The notes under the pieces: model-generated
Told to the model about the DNA's origin: nothing
What the model saw: only the letters and a program-made list of their open reading frames with translations
Database searches by the model: none
Assembly (NCBI GenBank): GCA_965116765.1
Contig: OZ220718.1
Location: forward strand, 4,960,001 to 5,024,000
Origin: JAJEEA01 sp965116765
GTDB lineage: Bacteria > Acidobacteriota > Vicinamibacteria > Vicinamibacterales > UBA8438
Length of the DNA stretch: 64,000 bases
Reading direction: 5' to 3'
Program-made: the position numbers and the translations under genes
Shown here: positions 17,564 to 25,799 of the stretch, piece after piece
Position numbering within the stretch: position 1 is the stretch's first letter
Layout of the letters: the number at the start of each line of letters is the position of its first letter

Positions 17564-18447
17564 TCACCGGTGACGTTCTGTTGACACGAGTAGGTTCCAA
17601 AGGAGACCCTGAGCGCCGATCACCAATTCCCGACAGCCGAGGTAATCCTTGCTTCCAAGCTCGTCAATGTGCGCTGCGCGATTTCGGAAAGTTGTCGTCA
17701 GCGATACAACGGATCGATGAAGGCCGGCTGGATCTAGAATCCATTGTGATCCAGTCCAATCTGCCACGAGCCGCAAGAACGCACGAATAGTGCCACTCGT
17801 CTCGCGCCGCCGCCGACTGTGTATGACCGTCTGCAGAAAGTGTGTGAAGACTCCCAACTCGGGGGGCTTCCGCGTCGAATCCATACAGAATGCGGCAACA
17901 CGTCCGATGTCCTTGTCGTTCCTGTCGGCGCTGACGTCCCTCCCAACAACGGCCTGGTTCGCTAGAGGGACCAAAATCCGGCTGACCACTTCCGATTCGA
18001 CCGCCTTGCAGAGAGACCGATCACTGCCGGCGACCACTCAAGCTGCGGTTCAGACCTAAGTTTCCCCGCTACGTGTTCAGCCGTCGCAATAAACGTAACA
18101 GCTTCCGGAGACAGGCGCTTGGCCCGCTGTTCGGCGATCCGATACACCCGCTCGCCTTGACGTCGATCCTCCGAGGAAACGGCCAAAAGCAGGGCATCCG
18201 CTAGTTCTTTCGCTCGTTCGTCGTCAGCCTTTGTACCGGCCATTATTTCATAGAGCGACAAAAGACGACCATAGCATCCGTTGCAGAGCCGCCTCGACCA
18301 ATCAGCCTGGTAGACGCTGATCAGTTTGGACTTCTTGGTACTACCGCACCTGAAGCATCGGAATGCCGTGGCCTCCGCAAAACGGAATTGCTGCAGCGGA
18401 CCGCGCCGTGGATAACTCTTGGTTGCCCTGGAGGGGACGGTTTCCAT
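17564..18447 (-). pseudogene. Zinc-ribbon/HEPN-like defence protein, split by a dinucleotide frameshift
   Basis: The N-terminal part has a zinc ribbon (CFRCGSTKKSK with a later CNGCYG) and a long helical region. The C-terminal part is helical and contains TTFRNRAAHIDEL, an R-x4-H motif like that of HEPN ribonucleases. The two halves lie in different frames. At 18010-18016 the minus strand reads TCTCTCT, and removing one CT joins them into one 293-residue protein (IGLCKAVESEVV). It is the last gene of the AbiE-type operon, 73 bases after the nuclease stop. The CT run allows slippage, real mutation or sequencing error. The start is ATG 18447, with GTG 18480 possible. Confidence 0.6.
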
Positions 18448-18520
18448 TGAGTTGCCGCCTCTCGGCTTGGAACTCCACACCTAACTCGTGAAGAGTTCTG
18501 TTCGGTACCCTCGCTCTCTG

Positions 18521-19420
18521 TCATGGACTGGGCAGAAGCGCGAGGTCGTCCACCCTTACGAATGGTTGGCCAGTTTCGGCGGCGCGCCGGACCTTCAAGG
18601 CGAGAACCGCGCCAAGGTCGAGCCGACGCTTTAGAGTATGGTGCAGATCGAGACCATCCATGCAAATGACGCTCTTGCCACGCCCAAAAGCCGTGAGCCC
18701 TTCCGGTGAAAACCCGCTATAGCTCAGCAGTAGGCCGCGGGACCAACTCGCCTTGTCCTCTACCTTCGCGTTGAAGGACCGAAGCGCTGCCGCGTCGACC
18801 AGCTTGTTGATCCACTTGGCTTCGAGCAAATAGACGTCGCCTCCGGATACGAAGCTCCCGTCGATTTGCTCGCCTGTCAGGCGAAAGGACGCACGCGCGG
18901 ACAGCCCGTACGCCTCGAACATGTCCTTCAGAAACCTCTCGAATGCGTACCCGCGGGACTGCGGATTCAGCGTGGACACGCGCAGCAGGCCGTCGGCCAG
19001 AGACGATGCCAGCGCCGCATCGATTGGCGATTTCACCGAAATGGTGGAGGGCGTCTGGTGTACCGTTGACGTGCCGCCAATTCGTTCAACAATCCTGACG
19101 AACGCGGCCCGTACGGGCTCGTCCAAATCCGGAAGATCACGAATCACGCGGCTCGCCTCACGATACTCCCACAGCGCGTTCAGTGCATCAAGAAGGGCCC
19201 CTTGGTCCGCCTGTCGCAGGTAGTAGCGCAGCCGCTTGGCTTTGCTCGCGCCCTGAACGGACCATCGGGGGTCGTCTATATTAACGTGGAGCTCTTCTCG
19301 GAAGAACTCCGCGAACGTTCTGTTCGAGAAGTCGAGTACGTAGCCATCTTCCATCTGGAACACCTTGTCTAGGACCGCCATATCCATCGCGCGGATTTTG
19401 TCAGTTAATGTCCCGGTCAT
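18521..19420 (-). CDS. Mrr-like restriction endonuclease
   Basis: This 299-residue protein has a C-terminal Mrr/PD-(D/E)xK nuclease domain with GYAFERFLKDMF (E161 or so), EQIDGSF (D187) and VYLLEAKW (E200, K202), which together form the metal-binding and catalytic set. The N-terminal 90 residues (YVLDFSNRTFAEFFREELHV) resemble a helical domain seen in abortive-infection and other defence proteins; that comparison is from memory and less certain. The ATG lies two bases after the AbiEii-like stop codon, so the genes are co-transcribed and probably coupled. It likely cleaves foreign or modified DNA, or acts as the killing arm of the operon. Confidence 0.8.
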   Translation of the reverse strand: MTGTLTDKIRAMDMAVLDKVFQMEDGYVLDFSNRTFAEFFREELHVNIDDPRWSVQGASKAKRLRYYLRQADQGALLDALNALWEYREASRVIRDLPDLDEPVRAAFVRIVERIGGTSTVHQTPSTISVKSPIDAALASSLADGLLRVSTLNPQSRGYAFERFLKDMFEAYGLSARASFRLTGEQIDGSFVSGGDVYLLEAKWINKLVDAAALRSFNAKVEDKASWSRGLLLSYSGFSPEGLTAFGRGKSVICMDGLDLHHTLKRRLDLGAVLALKVRRAAETGQPFVRVDDLALLPSP

Positions 19421-19422
19421 GA

Positions 19423-20274
19423 CTACCTCAAATCAAGTCCTCTGAGCCAAGCGTCAACTTGTCCAAAGGCGTCCTGCTGCCATTGATCCGCTGTGCGATC
19501 GCCAAGGAGCTGTGAGTCCTCTACGAAACCTCGGACGCTCACAGGCCCGAAGTCTTCAACATAGCGGAATTTCTCGGAGATCAAGCGGTACCCTCTTTGG
19601 GCCGACGGGACGTCGAGGAGCGGCCGAGTTGCTGCGACGAGCGCGTCGATCCCGCCAGCGAAATTTCGGACTGAGTAATAGATGTCGTAGGCGTCTTTGT
19701 GTTTCAGACGACCGGCGAGGGCGTGACCCTTCATGGCCAAGAGGGCCGGGATAGACGCGACGGTGATGCGAACAGAGTTCCGAGTACCATCGGGCATGTC
19801 GCCTTCGATGAGAACTTGCTGATGGAACTCGAGCGCCAAGTCGGCACCGTCGGCGCGCTGGACGGCGAACTCGGCGATCAGCGGGGGGGTGTTTCTTGTG
19901 ATGTCCGCGTCGCGGGGCATCAGGAAGTCGACGACGACATCGATCTCAGGTCCGTCGTCCCCAGGGGGCACGGTTCGCACGAGTTGGAAGCGCCGGAGGT
20001 CGCCTCGTTGGCGGTAGCCGTGTTCGCGGAGCGCGTCGACAAGATCCACGTATTCGCCGTCGCCCAGGGCGGCGGGATCGAGACCGAGGTCTACGTCGGC
20101 GGTGCCGACGTGCGGCATGTCGGCGTCGGTGAGCAACAGCCAGGGCACGGCGCCGCCGACGACGGCGAATTTGCCTCGGAAGCTGCCCAGGATTTGGCCG
20201 ATCTCAACCAGCACGGACTTGACGGCCCTCGTCGTACGATCATCGTAGTCACGGGCGAATCGGGGTTCTCTCAT
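19423..20274 (-). CDS. abiEii: AbiEii-like nucleotidyltransferase toxin (type IV TA)
   Basis: This 283-residue protein has the nucleotidyltransferase fold of AbiEii toxins: VVGGAVPWLLL (GG at 40-41), TADVDLGLD (D60, D62), the third acidic strand EIDVVVDFL, and the C-terminal LKHKDAYDIYYSV. Characterised relatives add nucleotides to tRNA acceptor ends and arrest growth. ATG 20274 overlaps the stop of the antitoxin gene (ATGA). A second ATG lies six bases further upstream. It is placed between antitoxin and nuclease in one operon. Confidence 0.85.
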   Translation of the reverse strand: MREPRFARDYDDRTTRAVKSVLVEIGQILGSFRGKFAVVGGAVPWLLLTDADMPHVGTADVDLGLDPAALGDGEYVDLVDALREHGYRQRGDLRRFQLVRTVPPGDDGPEIDVVVDFLMPRDADITRNTPPLIAEFAVQRADGADLALEFHQQVLIEGDMPDGTRNSVRITVASIPALLAMKGHALAGRLKHKDAYDIYYSVRNFAGGIDALVAATRPLLDVPSAQRGYRLISEKFRYVEDFGPVSVRGFVEDSQLLGDRTADQWQQDAFGQVDAWLRGLDLR

Positions 20275-21356
20275 AGCCATGGAAGGCACTTGGAGGCCAA
20301 GTGATCCGCGGCCTCGCGGTCTCGGTCGGTTGCGTTCCAGAGATCGAGGTACGTGACGATCGGACTGGCGCAGAGGATGTGCGGGGCTGGTTGAACCGCG
20401 TCCTGGAACAGGCCATCGTCGTCGGGGATGCACAGGAGGACATTCGCTCCCATTGCAGCATGAGTCAACTGCAACCTGTCCTTCAGCATACGAGCGCCGG
20501 GTTCGTCCGTGTAGAAGCTATGTGTACCGGTCCGAGCGAAGGGAGCAAGCCACTGCGCGGCGGAATTCAACGAGTAGACCGCGCGCGGTTGCGGTGGTCG
20601 GGAATTCAGGTGTCTGGACAACCGCTCGGTGAGTTGTTGGCCGTGGAAGGGTGTGTAGCCGGTAATGCGGGGGCCGGTGGGGTGACGATAGTTTTCGCGC
20701 CACGTCCTCAATAGCGCGCTGGGCTGCGCGAGGATGAGTCCATCCTCGCGCTTCTCGGCCCATTCGCGTTCGAGCAGCGCTCTGCGAACGTTGCTCACGT
20801 GGCCGAGGCTGGCATTGGCTGCTCGGGCCAAGTCGGTCACGCGCCATGCGCGACCGGGATCGCGAAGGAGCACGCGGAGGATTGAGGCGGCCTTCGGCAT
20901 GAAGATCGAGCGGAGAACGCGGGTCTCGGACTTGGGGGTATCGGGGACCGCGCGATCGATGTAGACATCGTCGAAGACGAGGCGGGCGTTTCCGACGAGA
21001 TCCAGGTAGGCGACATCATGGGTCTTGCAGATCGACCGAGCTTGGGGAGACAGGTACGGACTCACGAGCATGGGGAGCAAGCGGCGGGCGGGAGTCGCGT
21101 GAGCGGGCGGACGCGCATAGGCCAAGTAGCCGGTGAGTTGGTAGACCGCGGACCGGACGAAACGCGGAGCGCCGTTCGACGTGACTTCGATGAGGAGCGA
21201 GTAGGCGTGCTCGCCGTGCTCGAACTCGATTCGTGCGTCCATTGGAGCATCGCTTTCGGTCCGGGAGTGAAGGCGAACGGAACGAGCGTGGAGGCTCGGC
21301 ACGTCGTCGAGGAGTTCGCGGACGGCATCCACGGCGGCCGTCTCGAGTGCTTTCAT
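20271..21356 (-). CDS. abiEi: AbiEi-like antitoxin with winged-helix domain (type IV TA)
   Basis: This 361-residue protein has a winged helix at about residues 155-205 (RVLLRDPGRAWRVTDLARAA, then GHVSNVRRALLERE) that suits binding to its own promoter. The N-terminal 130 residues carry LLIEVTSNG, VYQLTGYLAY and VAYLDLVGNARLVF, a pattern found in AbiEi-family and related proteins. It is encoded immediately before the toxin with a 4-base overlap. ATG 21356 is preferred; an in-frame TTG at 21374 is possible. AbiEi proteins repress their operon through inverted repeats, and two are present just upstream. Confidence 0.78.
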   Translation of the reverse strand: MKALETAAVDAVRELLDDVPSLHARSVRLHSRTESDAPMDARIEFEHGEHAYSLLIEVTSNGAPRFVRSAVYQLTGYLAYARPPAHATPARRLLPMLVSPYLSPQARSICKTHDVAYLDLVGNARLVFDDVYIDRAVPDTPKSETRVLRSIFMPKAASILRVLLRDPGRAWRVTDLARAANASLGHVSNVRRALLEREWAEKREDGLILAQPSALLRTWRENYRHPTGPRITGYTPFHGQQLTERLSRHLNSRPPQPRAVYSLNSAAQWLAPFARTGTHSFYTDEPGARMLKDRLQLTHAAMGANVLLCIPDDDGLFQDAVQPAPHILCASPIVTYLDLWNATDRDREAADHLASKCLPWL

Positions 21357-21400
21357 CGATTTGGTGATTTTCAACTCACGATGAAGATGCCACTATCGAT

Positions 21401-21420
21401 GAAAAATGTCAAGCATTTTC
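21401..21420. promoter_or_regulatory. Inverted repeat upstream of abiEi, candidate operator
   Basis: GAAAAATG and CATTTTC flank the spacer TCAAG, 44 bases ahead of the antitoxin start in an AT-rich patch that contrasts with its surroundings. AbiEi-type antitoxins bind paired inverted repeats at their promoters, so this is a candidate autoregulatory site. Confidence 0.5.
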
Positions 21421-21433
21421 AGTGAGAGCTGAT

Positions 21434-21452
21434 TTTCAGCAGAGCGCTGAAA
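21434..21452. promoter_or_regulatory. Second inverted repeat upstream of abiEi
   Basis: A perfect TTTCAGC / GCTGAAA repeat with the five-base spacer AGAGC lies 33 bases from the first one. The two together could form tandem operator sites spanning the promoter. Confidence 0.5.
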
Positions 21453-21569
21453 GGGTGGGTCGGCGATGGTGCAAGAGGGGCGTGACCGCTGATTGCTCGG
21501 CGACGGGCGGGAGGAGCTCGGCGCGGTGCAGGTGGTAGCGGCAACATGAAAGGGACCCCCTGAGCACTC

Positions 21570-22104
21570 GGAAACGGCGAGTCGCTGCTCGACGGCATCG
21601 AGTGCGCCTTCCGCTGGTTCGGCGGCGTGGTGGATCGCGTCGTCCTCGATAACACCTCCCTGGCGGTCAAGGACGTGTTGGCAGGCCGGGACCGGGTCGA
21701 GAAGACCGAAGCGTTCGAGGCGTTCCGGGGCGGGTATCCGTTCCGGGCGGAGTTCTGCGCGCCGGCGAAGGGCTGGGAGAAGGGTTCCGTGGAGTGCGGC
21801 GTGGAATACGTCAGGGGACCTCGTGTTCCGGCCGCGGCTGGCGGTGGAGAGCTGGGCGGCCGCTCAACGCGGCGATCATCGCGGAGCTGGAGGCGGACCT
21901 GCCGACGCGCCACCTCGACGACGGGCGCTCGGTCGAGGAAGCGCTGGCGCAGGAGCGGCGGCATCTGCGGGCGATGCCCGCTCACCGGCCCGCGACCTGC
22001 CGCGTCGTCCCGCCGGTCACGGACGTGAGACCGGAGCTGGCACAGATCGCGGTGCCGACCCCGACGCTGTCGGCGTATGACGCGCTGGTGGAGGGCGCTC
22101 GCTG
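21570..22104 (+). pseudogene. istA: IstA transposase, 3' remnant
   Basis: The surviving part covers the C-terminal half of an IS21 transposase: FRWFGGVVDRVVLDNTSLAV (with a catalytic Asp), FEAFRGGYPFRAEFCAPAKG and the family-type WEKGSVE region. The frame then shifts twice, near 21815 and 21865, before continuing as NAAIIAELEADLPTRHLDDG to a TGA overlapping the istB start. The N-terminal helix-turn-helix and first catalytic Asp are missing. It cannot be functional. Confidence 0.85.
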
Positions 22105-22914
22105 ATGGCCGCCACGATTGCCGAGCCTCCGCACCTGGCCGCCGACCTGAAAGCGCTGCGTCTGTCGACGGTCGCGGCGCAGTGGCAGCCCCTGGCCGAG
22201 CAGGCCGTCCGCCAGCGTCAGACGCCGGCCGACTACCTGGCGCAACTGGTGCACCTGGAAGTGACCGCACGCCGCGAGCGCCGCATCCAGCGGCGCATCC
22301 AGGACGCCCGCTTCCCGATGCTGAAGACGCTGGACGCCTTCTCGTTCGAGGCGCAGCCGGACCTCGACCGCGACGCCGTCCTGCAGGTCTTCGACTGCCG
22401 CTTCGTTGCCGACGGCGCCAACGTCGTGTTCGTCGGCGGGGTCGGTACGGGGAAGACGCATCTGTCGATCGCCTTGGGGATGACCTGCTGTCAGCACGAC
22501 TACCGGGTGCGGTTCGTGACCGCGGCCGAGCTGGTCACGATGCTCGTCGAGGCGCAGCAGCAGGGCCGGCTGGCCCGGAAGCTCGCCCAGCTGGCCCGCT
22601 ATGACGTGGTCCACGTCGACGAACTGGGCTACGTCCCGCTCGACAAGGCCGGGGCCGACCTGCTGTTCGGGTTCATCAGCCAGCGCTACGAACGCCGCAG
22701 CCTGGTGGTGACGACGAATCTGCCGTTCGCGCGCTGGTCCGAGGTCTTCCTGGACCCGACGGCGGCGGCCGCGGTCATCGACCGGGTCGTGCACCACGCG
22801 ACGGTGTTGCAGACCACCGGCGACAGCTTCAGGCTGCAGGCCGCCAAGCGGCAGCGGGCGCGGCCGGGGTGCCGAGCGCCTGTCACCAGTCCGTTACGTA
22901 ACGGTGAGGAGTAG
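22105..22914 (+). CDS. istB: IstB-like ATP-binding transposition helper
   Basis: This 269-residue DnaA/AAA-type ATPase has Walker A GVGTGKTH (112-119) and Walker B VVHVDELGYV. It has the family-typical VTTNLPFARWSEVFLDPTAA towards the end. IstB works with IstA in IS21 transposition by selecting the target and stabilising the complex. Full length and in frame, it begins in the istA stop (TGATG overlap). With istA destroyed it can only act in trans. Confidence 0.93.
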   Translation: MAATIAEPPHLAADLKALRLSTVAAQWQPLAEQAVRQRQTPADYLAQLVHLEVTARRERRIQRRIQDARFPMLKTLDAFSFEAQPDLDRDAVLQVFDCRFVADGANVVFVGGVGTGKTHLSIALGMTCCQHDYRVRFVTAAELVTMLVEAQQQGRLARKLAQLARYDVVHVDELGYVPLDKAGADLLFGFISQRYERRSLVVTTNLPFARWSEVFLDPTAAAAVIDRVVHHATVLQTTGDSFRLQAAKRQRARPGCRAPVTSPLRNGEE

Positions 22915-22916
22915 TC

Positions 22917-23208
22917 GTGGCGTTGACGAACGCGGAGCGGCAGGCGCGCTATCGGGCGCGTCGGAAAGGCTGACGAGTCCCGGCTTCGGTACCGCCGGCG
23001 GGTGGACCGGCGGTCGCGGCCCCAGCAGTGGCACGACGCAGTGCAGACGCTCCTGACGCTGCAGGACCAGTATCGGGCGTGGCAGGACGCGTTGCCGGCA
23101 TCCCTCGCCGGGTCCGCGACCGCGGCGCTGCTCGAGCAGGTCTGCGAGCTCGATCTGTCGGTCCTGGAGGCAGTCGAGCTTCCCAGGGGGTTCGGGCGTG
23201 ACCGCTAG
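22917..23208 (+). pseudogene. Small IS21 accessory ORF with one-base frameshift
   Basis: The frame begins GTG two bases after istB and reads ALTNAERQARYRARRK before a stop. An extra G at about 22966-22969 shifts the frame, which otherwise continues as RVDRRSRPQQWHDAVQTLLT and LDLSVLEAVELPRGF to 23208. Together this would be about 96 residues. Similar small proteins accompany some IS21-like elements, and the function is unknown. Confidence 0.65.
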
Positions 23209-23470
23209 ACCGCCGGCAACAAGCTTCCGGTTGGTGGCTACGACCCGGCGCTGTCGGGCCCATCAGCATGACCGTGTGCTCGCCGACATCAAGGCGAGTC
23301 GCTTCGCTCCGCCCCCGCTTCGCGGGGTTGACGGCCTTGACGCCGGCTGCGCGCACGGTCCTGGACTGGTCTGCCCGACAACCCCACGGAACGCTCAGCG
23401 AGGAGGGCCCGAAATCTGATGTGTTGACGGAGAACCTGGGGGTCCCTTTTCAAGTGGCCACGGGGGTGTC
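23209..23470. other. IS21 right-end region
   Basis: There is no gene here. The segment contains a GC-rich repeat-like stretch (CTTCGCTCCGCCCCCGCTTC near 23302) and then the terminal repeat region of the IS21 element, beginning with TGTTGACGGAGAACC at 23422. Confidence 0.5.
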
Positions 23471-23889
23471 AGCGCCGTGAAGCGAATCGCCGCCTTGACG
23501 GCCGGACCGGCCCCCGACGCCTCGACCGCCTCGAGCGCTGCGGGAACGTCCGCGCACGGCAACGCCCGCCGATGCGCCCGCGCCTTCGGGGTCTTCGGCA
23601 AGGCTGCGTCGGATCACTTCGCCCGCCGCGTTCACGTCGACATGGCCGAGAGCCGCGCCGCCGCGAGCACGCCCCGGACCCAACCGCGTAAGAGCTTGCC
23701 CGTCGCCGGCTTGTCGCGGTAGATCGGTCCGAGCACCGAGAGCACCGCCGCCCGGTCGATCTGGTCGACGGGCCGGCCCATCAGACGCGCCGCGTACCGC
23801 GCCAGGGTCCGCCGCCGCGTCTCTCGGGTCTGGCCGCGCCACTGGCCCCCTCGCTCGACCTTGGCCGACAGGTCCGCGAACGCCGGCAC
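23471..23889 (-). pseudogene. Tyrosine recombinase (integrase) remnant 3, interrupted by IS21
   Basis: The 5' part on the minus strand from 23889 gives the SAM-like core-binding domain (RRTLARYAARLMGRPVDQID, IYRDKPATGKLLRGWVRGVL). After a frameshift near 23640 it continues as ALPCADVPAALEAVEAS and VKAAIRFTALT, which leads into the first catalytic region. It stops exactly at the IS21 right end, so the element inserted into or recombined with this gene. Confidence 0.75.
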
Positions 23890-23965
23890 GGTCGACGCCC
23901 GCCCGGACGGGTCGCCGCCCCGCTTCGCCGTCAGGCGGTTGTCGTGCGCCCGATCAGCGCCAGCG

Positions 23966-25735
23966 TTAAGGCAGAGCGAACACGAACAGGTTGTTGTTGG
24001 CGCTCGGGCGCAGCTCCGGGGTCAGCTCGAGGAAGCGGCCGGACCCGGTGCTGACCGCCACGTACTGCCGGCCGTCGACGGCGTAGGTGATGGGGAAGCC
24101 CGACACCGGCGAGCCGAGGTTGATCTCCCAGAGAATCTCCCCGGTCTCGTCGTCGAAGGCGCGGAAGCGGCCGTTGACGTCGCCGCCGAAGACGAGCCCG
24201 CCCCCGGTGGCGGCCAGGGCCATGGTGGCGGCCCGCTGCTGGTAGTTCCACGTCACTTGGCCGGTCTCGGCCGAGATCGCCTGCACGCTCCCCACGTCGT
24301 CGTAGCCGGGGGCCAGCTCGGGGCGCCAGGCGATGGCGTAGAGCCGGCGCGCCTCGTCCTGCTCGTCGGGCTCGGCCATCGCCATCATGCGCGAGCAGAC
24401 GTTGCGCAGGGGCATGTACATGGTGTTGGTGCGCGGCGAGTAGGCGCCCGCCTCCCAGTCCTTGCCGCCGCTCGCGTGGGGGCAGGCCAGCACCTGCTGA
24501 CCGGCCGCGGTGAAGATGAGCTCGGCGTTCTCGGTCACCGCGCCGGTGGCGCCGTCGATGCCGCTGACCACGTTCTGGACGATGGTGGGCGTGGCCCACA
24601 GGAACTCGCCGGTCTCGCGGTCGAGGGTGTAGACGATGCCGGTCTTGCCGGGGATGCCGGTGACGACGCGCCGCTCCTCGCCGGGCTGGAGGCGCGGGTT
24701 GATCCACGCCACCGCCGACGCGTCGGGCCGCACCGCGGTGTCGACGAGCAGGCGCTCGAACGGATGGTCGAGGTCCCAGTGGTCGTTCATGTGCTGGTAG
24801 TACCAGACGATCTCGCCGGTGTCGGCATCGAGGGCCAGCGTCGAGTTGTGGTAGAGGTGGGTCAGGTCGGTCCCGCCGAGCAGGAACTTGGGCGCCGGCG
24901 AGGTGACCGACGTGCCGACGTAGACGAGGTTCAGCTCGGGGTCGACGCTCGGGACCATCCACGAGCCGACGTGCCGGCGCTCCTCGTAGGGCACGTCGCC
25001 CCACGTCTCGTCGCCGGGCTCGCCGGGGGCGGGGATGAGGCGCGTCCGCCACAGCTCGTCGCCGGTGGCGGCGTCGTGGGCGGTGATGACGCAGCCGTCG
25101 GGCCCGCCGCGGGGGTCGCAGCTCCGGCCCGAGAACACCTTGCCGCCGGCGACGATGGGCCCCGAGGTCTGGTTGGCGGGGTTCACCCGGTAGTCGAGGA
25201 TCTCGGTGTCCCACACCACCTCGCCGGTCTCGGCGTGAAGGGCGACGATGTGGTCGTCCATGGTGGTGTCGAAGATGAGCTCGCCGTGGATGGCGACGTT
25301 GCGGTTGGTCTCGATGAGGGTGCCGATCATGTACTCGGCGAGGTCGTCGGGCCGGTCGCGGCGGTACTCCCAGACGAGGTCGCCGGTCACCGCGTCGATG
25401 GCCTGGATGATGTCCTGCGGGTTCGGCATGAACATCACGCCGTCGCGGACGAGCGGCGTCCCCTGCTGGCGTCCCGGGCCGAGGGCGCGCGACCACACCA
25501 TGCGCAGGTCGCCGACGTTGTCGCGGTCGATCTGGTCGAGGGGGCTGTAGCCCCAGCCGTCGAGCGTCCGCCGCCACATGAGCCACTCGTCGGGGCTCGG
25601 GCTCTCGAGCTCCGCGTCGGTGACCGGCCTGATGCGGTCCTCCTGCGCGAGGACCGGGTGAGCGGCCGCTACGACGATGCCGGCGACGACGACGCGGGCG
25701 ACGAAGCGCAACGACGACCAGCGGGATGCGAGCAT
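23966..25735 (-). CDS. PQQ-dependent (methanol dehydrogenase-like) dehydrogenase
   Basis: This 589-residue periplasmic enzyme has a signal peptide (VVVAGIVVAAAHPVLAQ) followed by an eight-bladed propeller with recurring tryptophan-docking pieces such as AIDAVTGDLVWEYR, ALDADTGEIVWYYQ and AFDDETGEILWEI. Family members oxidise alcohols or sugars using pyrroloquinoline quinone and calcium. The substrate cannot be told from sequence. GAGGAGG lies six bases before ATG 25735, chosen over upstream in-frame starts. Two or three relics of related genes occur in the window (6.1 and 16.3-17.2 kb), so this is one of a family. It is followed by unrelated genes and seems monocistronic. Confidence 0.9.
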   Translation of the reverse strand: MLASRWSSLRFVARVVVAGIVVAAAHPVLAQEDRIRPVTDAELESPSPDEWLMWRRTLDGWGYSPLDQIDRDNVGDLRMVWSRALGPGRQQGTPLVRDGVMFMPNPQDIIQAIDAVTGDLVWEYRRDRPDDLAEYMIGTLIETNRNVAIHGELIFDTTMDDHIVALHAETGEVVWDTEILDYRVNPANQTSGPIVAGGKVFSGRSCDPRGGPDGCVITAHDAATGDELWRTRLIPAPGEPGDETWGDVPYEERRHVGSWMVPSVDPELNLVYVGTSVTSPAPKFLLGGTDLTHLYHNSTLALDADTGEIVWYYQHMNDHWDLDHPFERLLVDTAVRPDASAVAWINPRLQPGEERRVVTGIPGKTGIVYTLDRETGEFLWATPTIVQNVVSGIDGATGAVTENAELIFTAAGQQVLACPHASGGKDWEAGAYSPRTNTMYMPLRNVCSRMMAMAEPDEQDEARRLYAIAWRPELAPGYDDVGSVQAISAETGQVTWNYQQRAATMALAATGGGLVFGGDVNGRFRAFDDETGEILWEINLGSPVSGFPITYAVDGRQYVAVSTGSGRFLELTPELRPSANNNLFVFALP

Positions 25736-25799
25736 GATGCCTCCTCTTGTTCCAGCGGGAAGTGACGGGCGCATGGTCCCGGGTCTTGCGGCGGGACTG

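Larger units (their letters stand above)
21543..23470 (+). mobile_element. IS21-family insertion sequence, partly decayed
   Basis: The element has the istA-istB order plus a small third frame. Inner terminal repeats match: TGAAAGGGACCCCC at 21547-21560 and GGGGGTCCCTTTTCA at 23438-23452, in opposite orientation. The right end is placed at the TGTCA at 23466-23470, because the flanking integrase frame resumes there. The left end is uncertain because the istA 5' half is missing. The transposase is a remnant but istB is intact. Confidence 0.75.

Noticed and set aside
23861..25765. Plus-strand frame of over 600 codons opposite the PQQ dehydrogenase
   Set aside because: Low-complexity Gly/Val/Arg/His composition without motifs, opposite a gene with clear propeller motifs.
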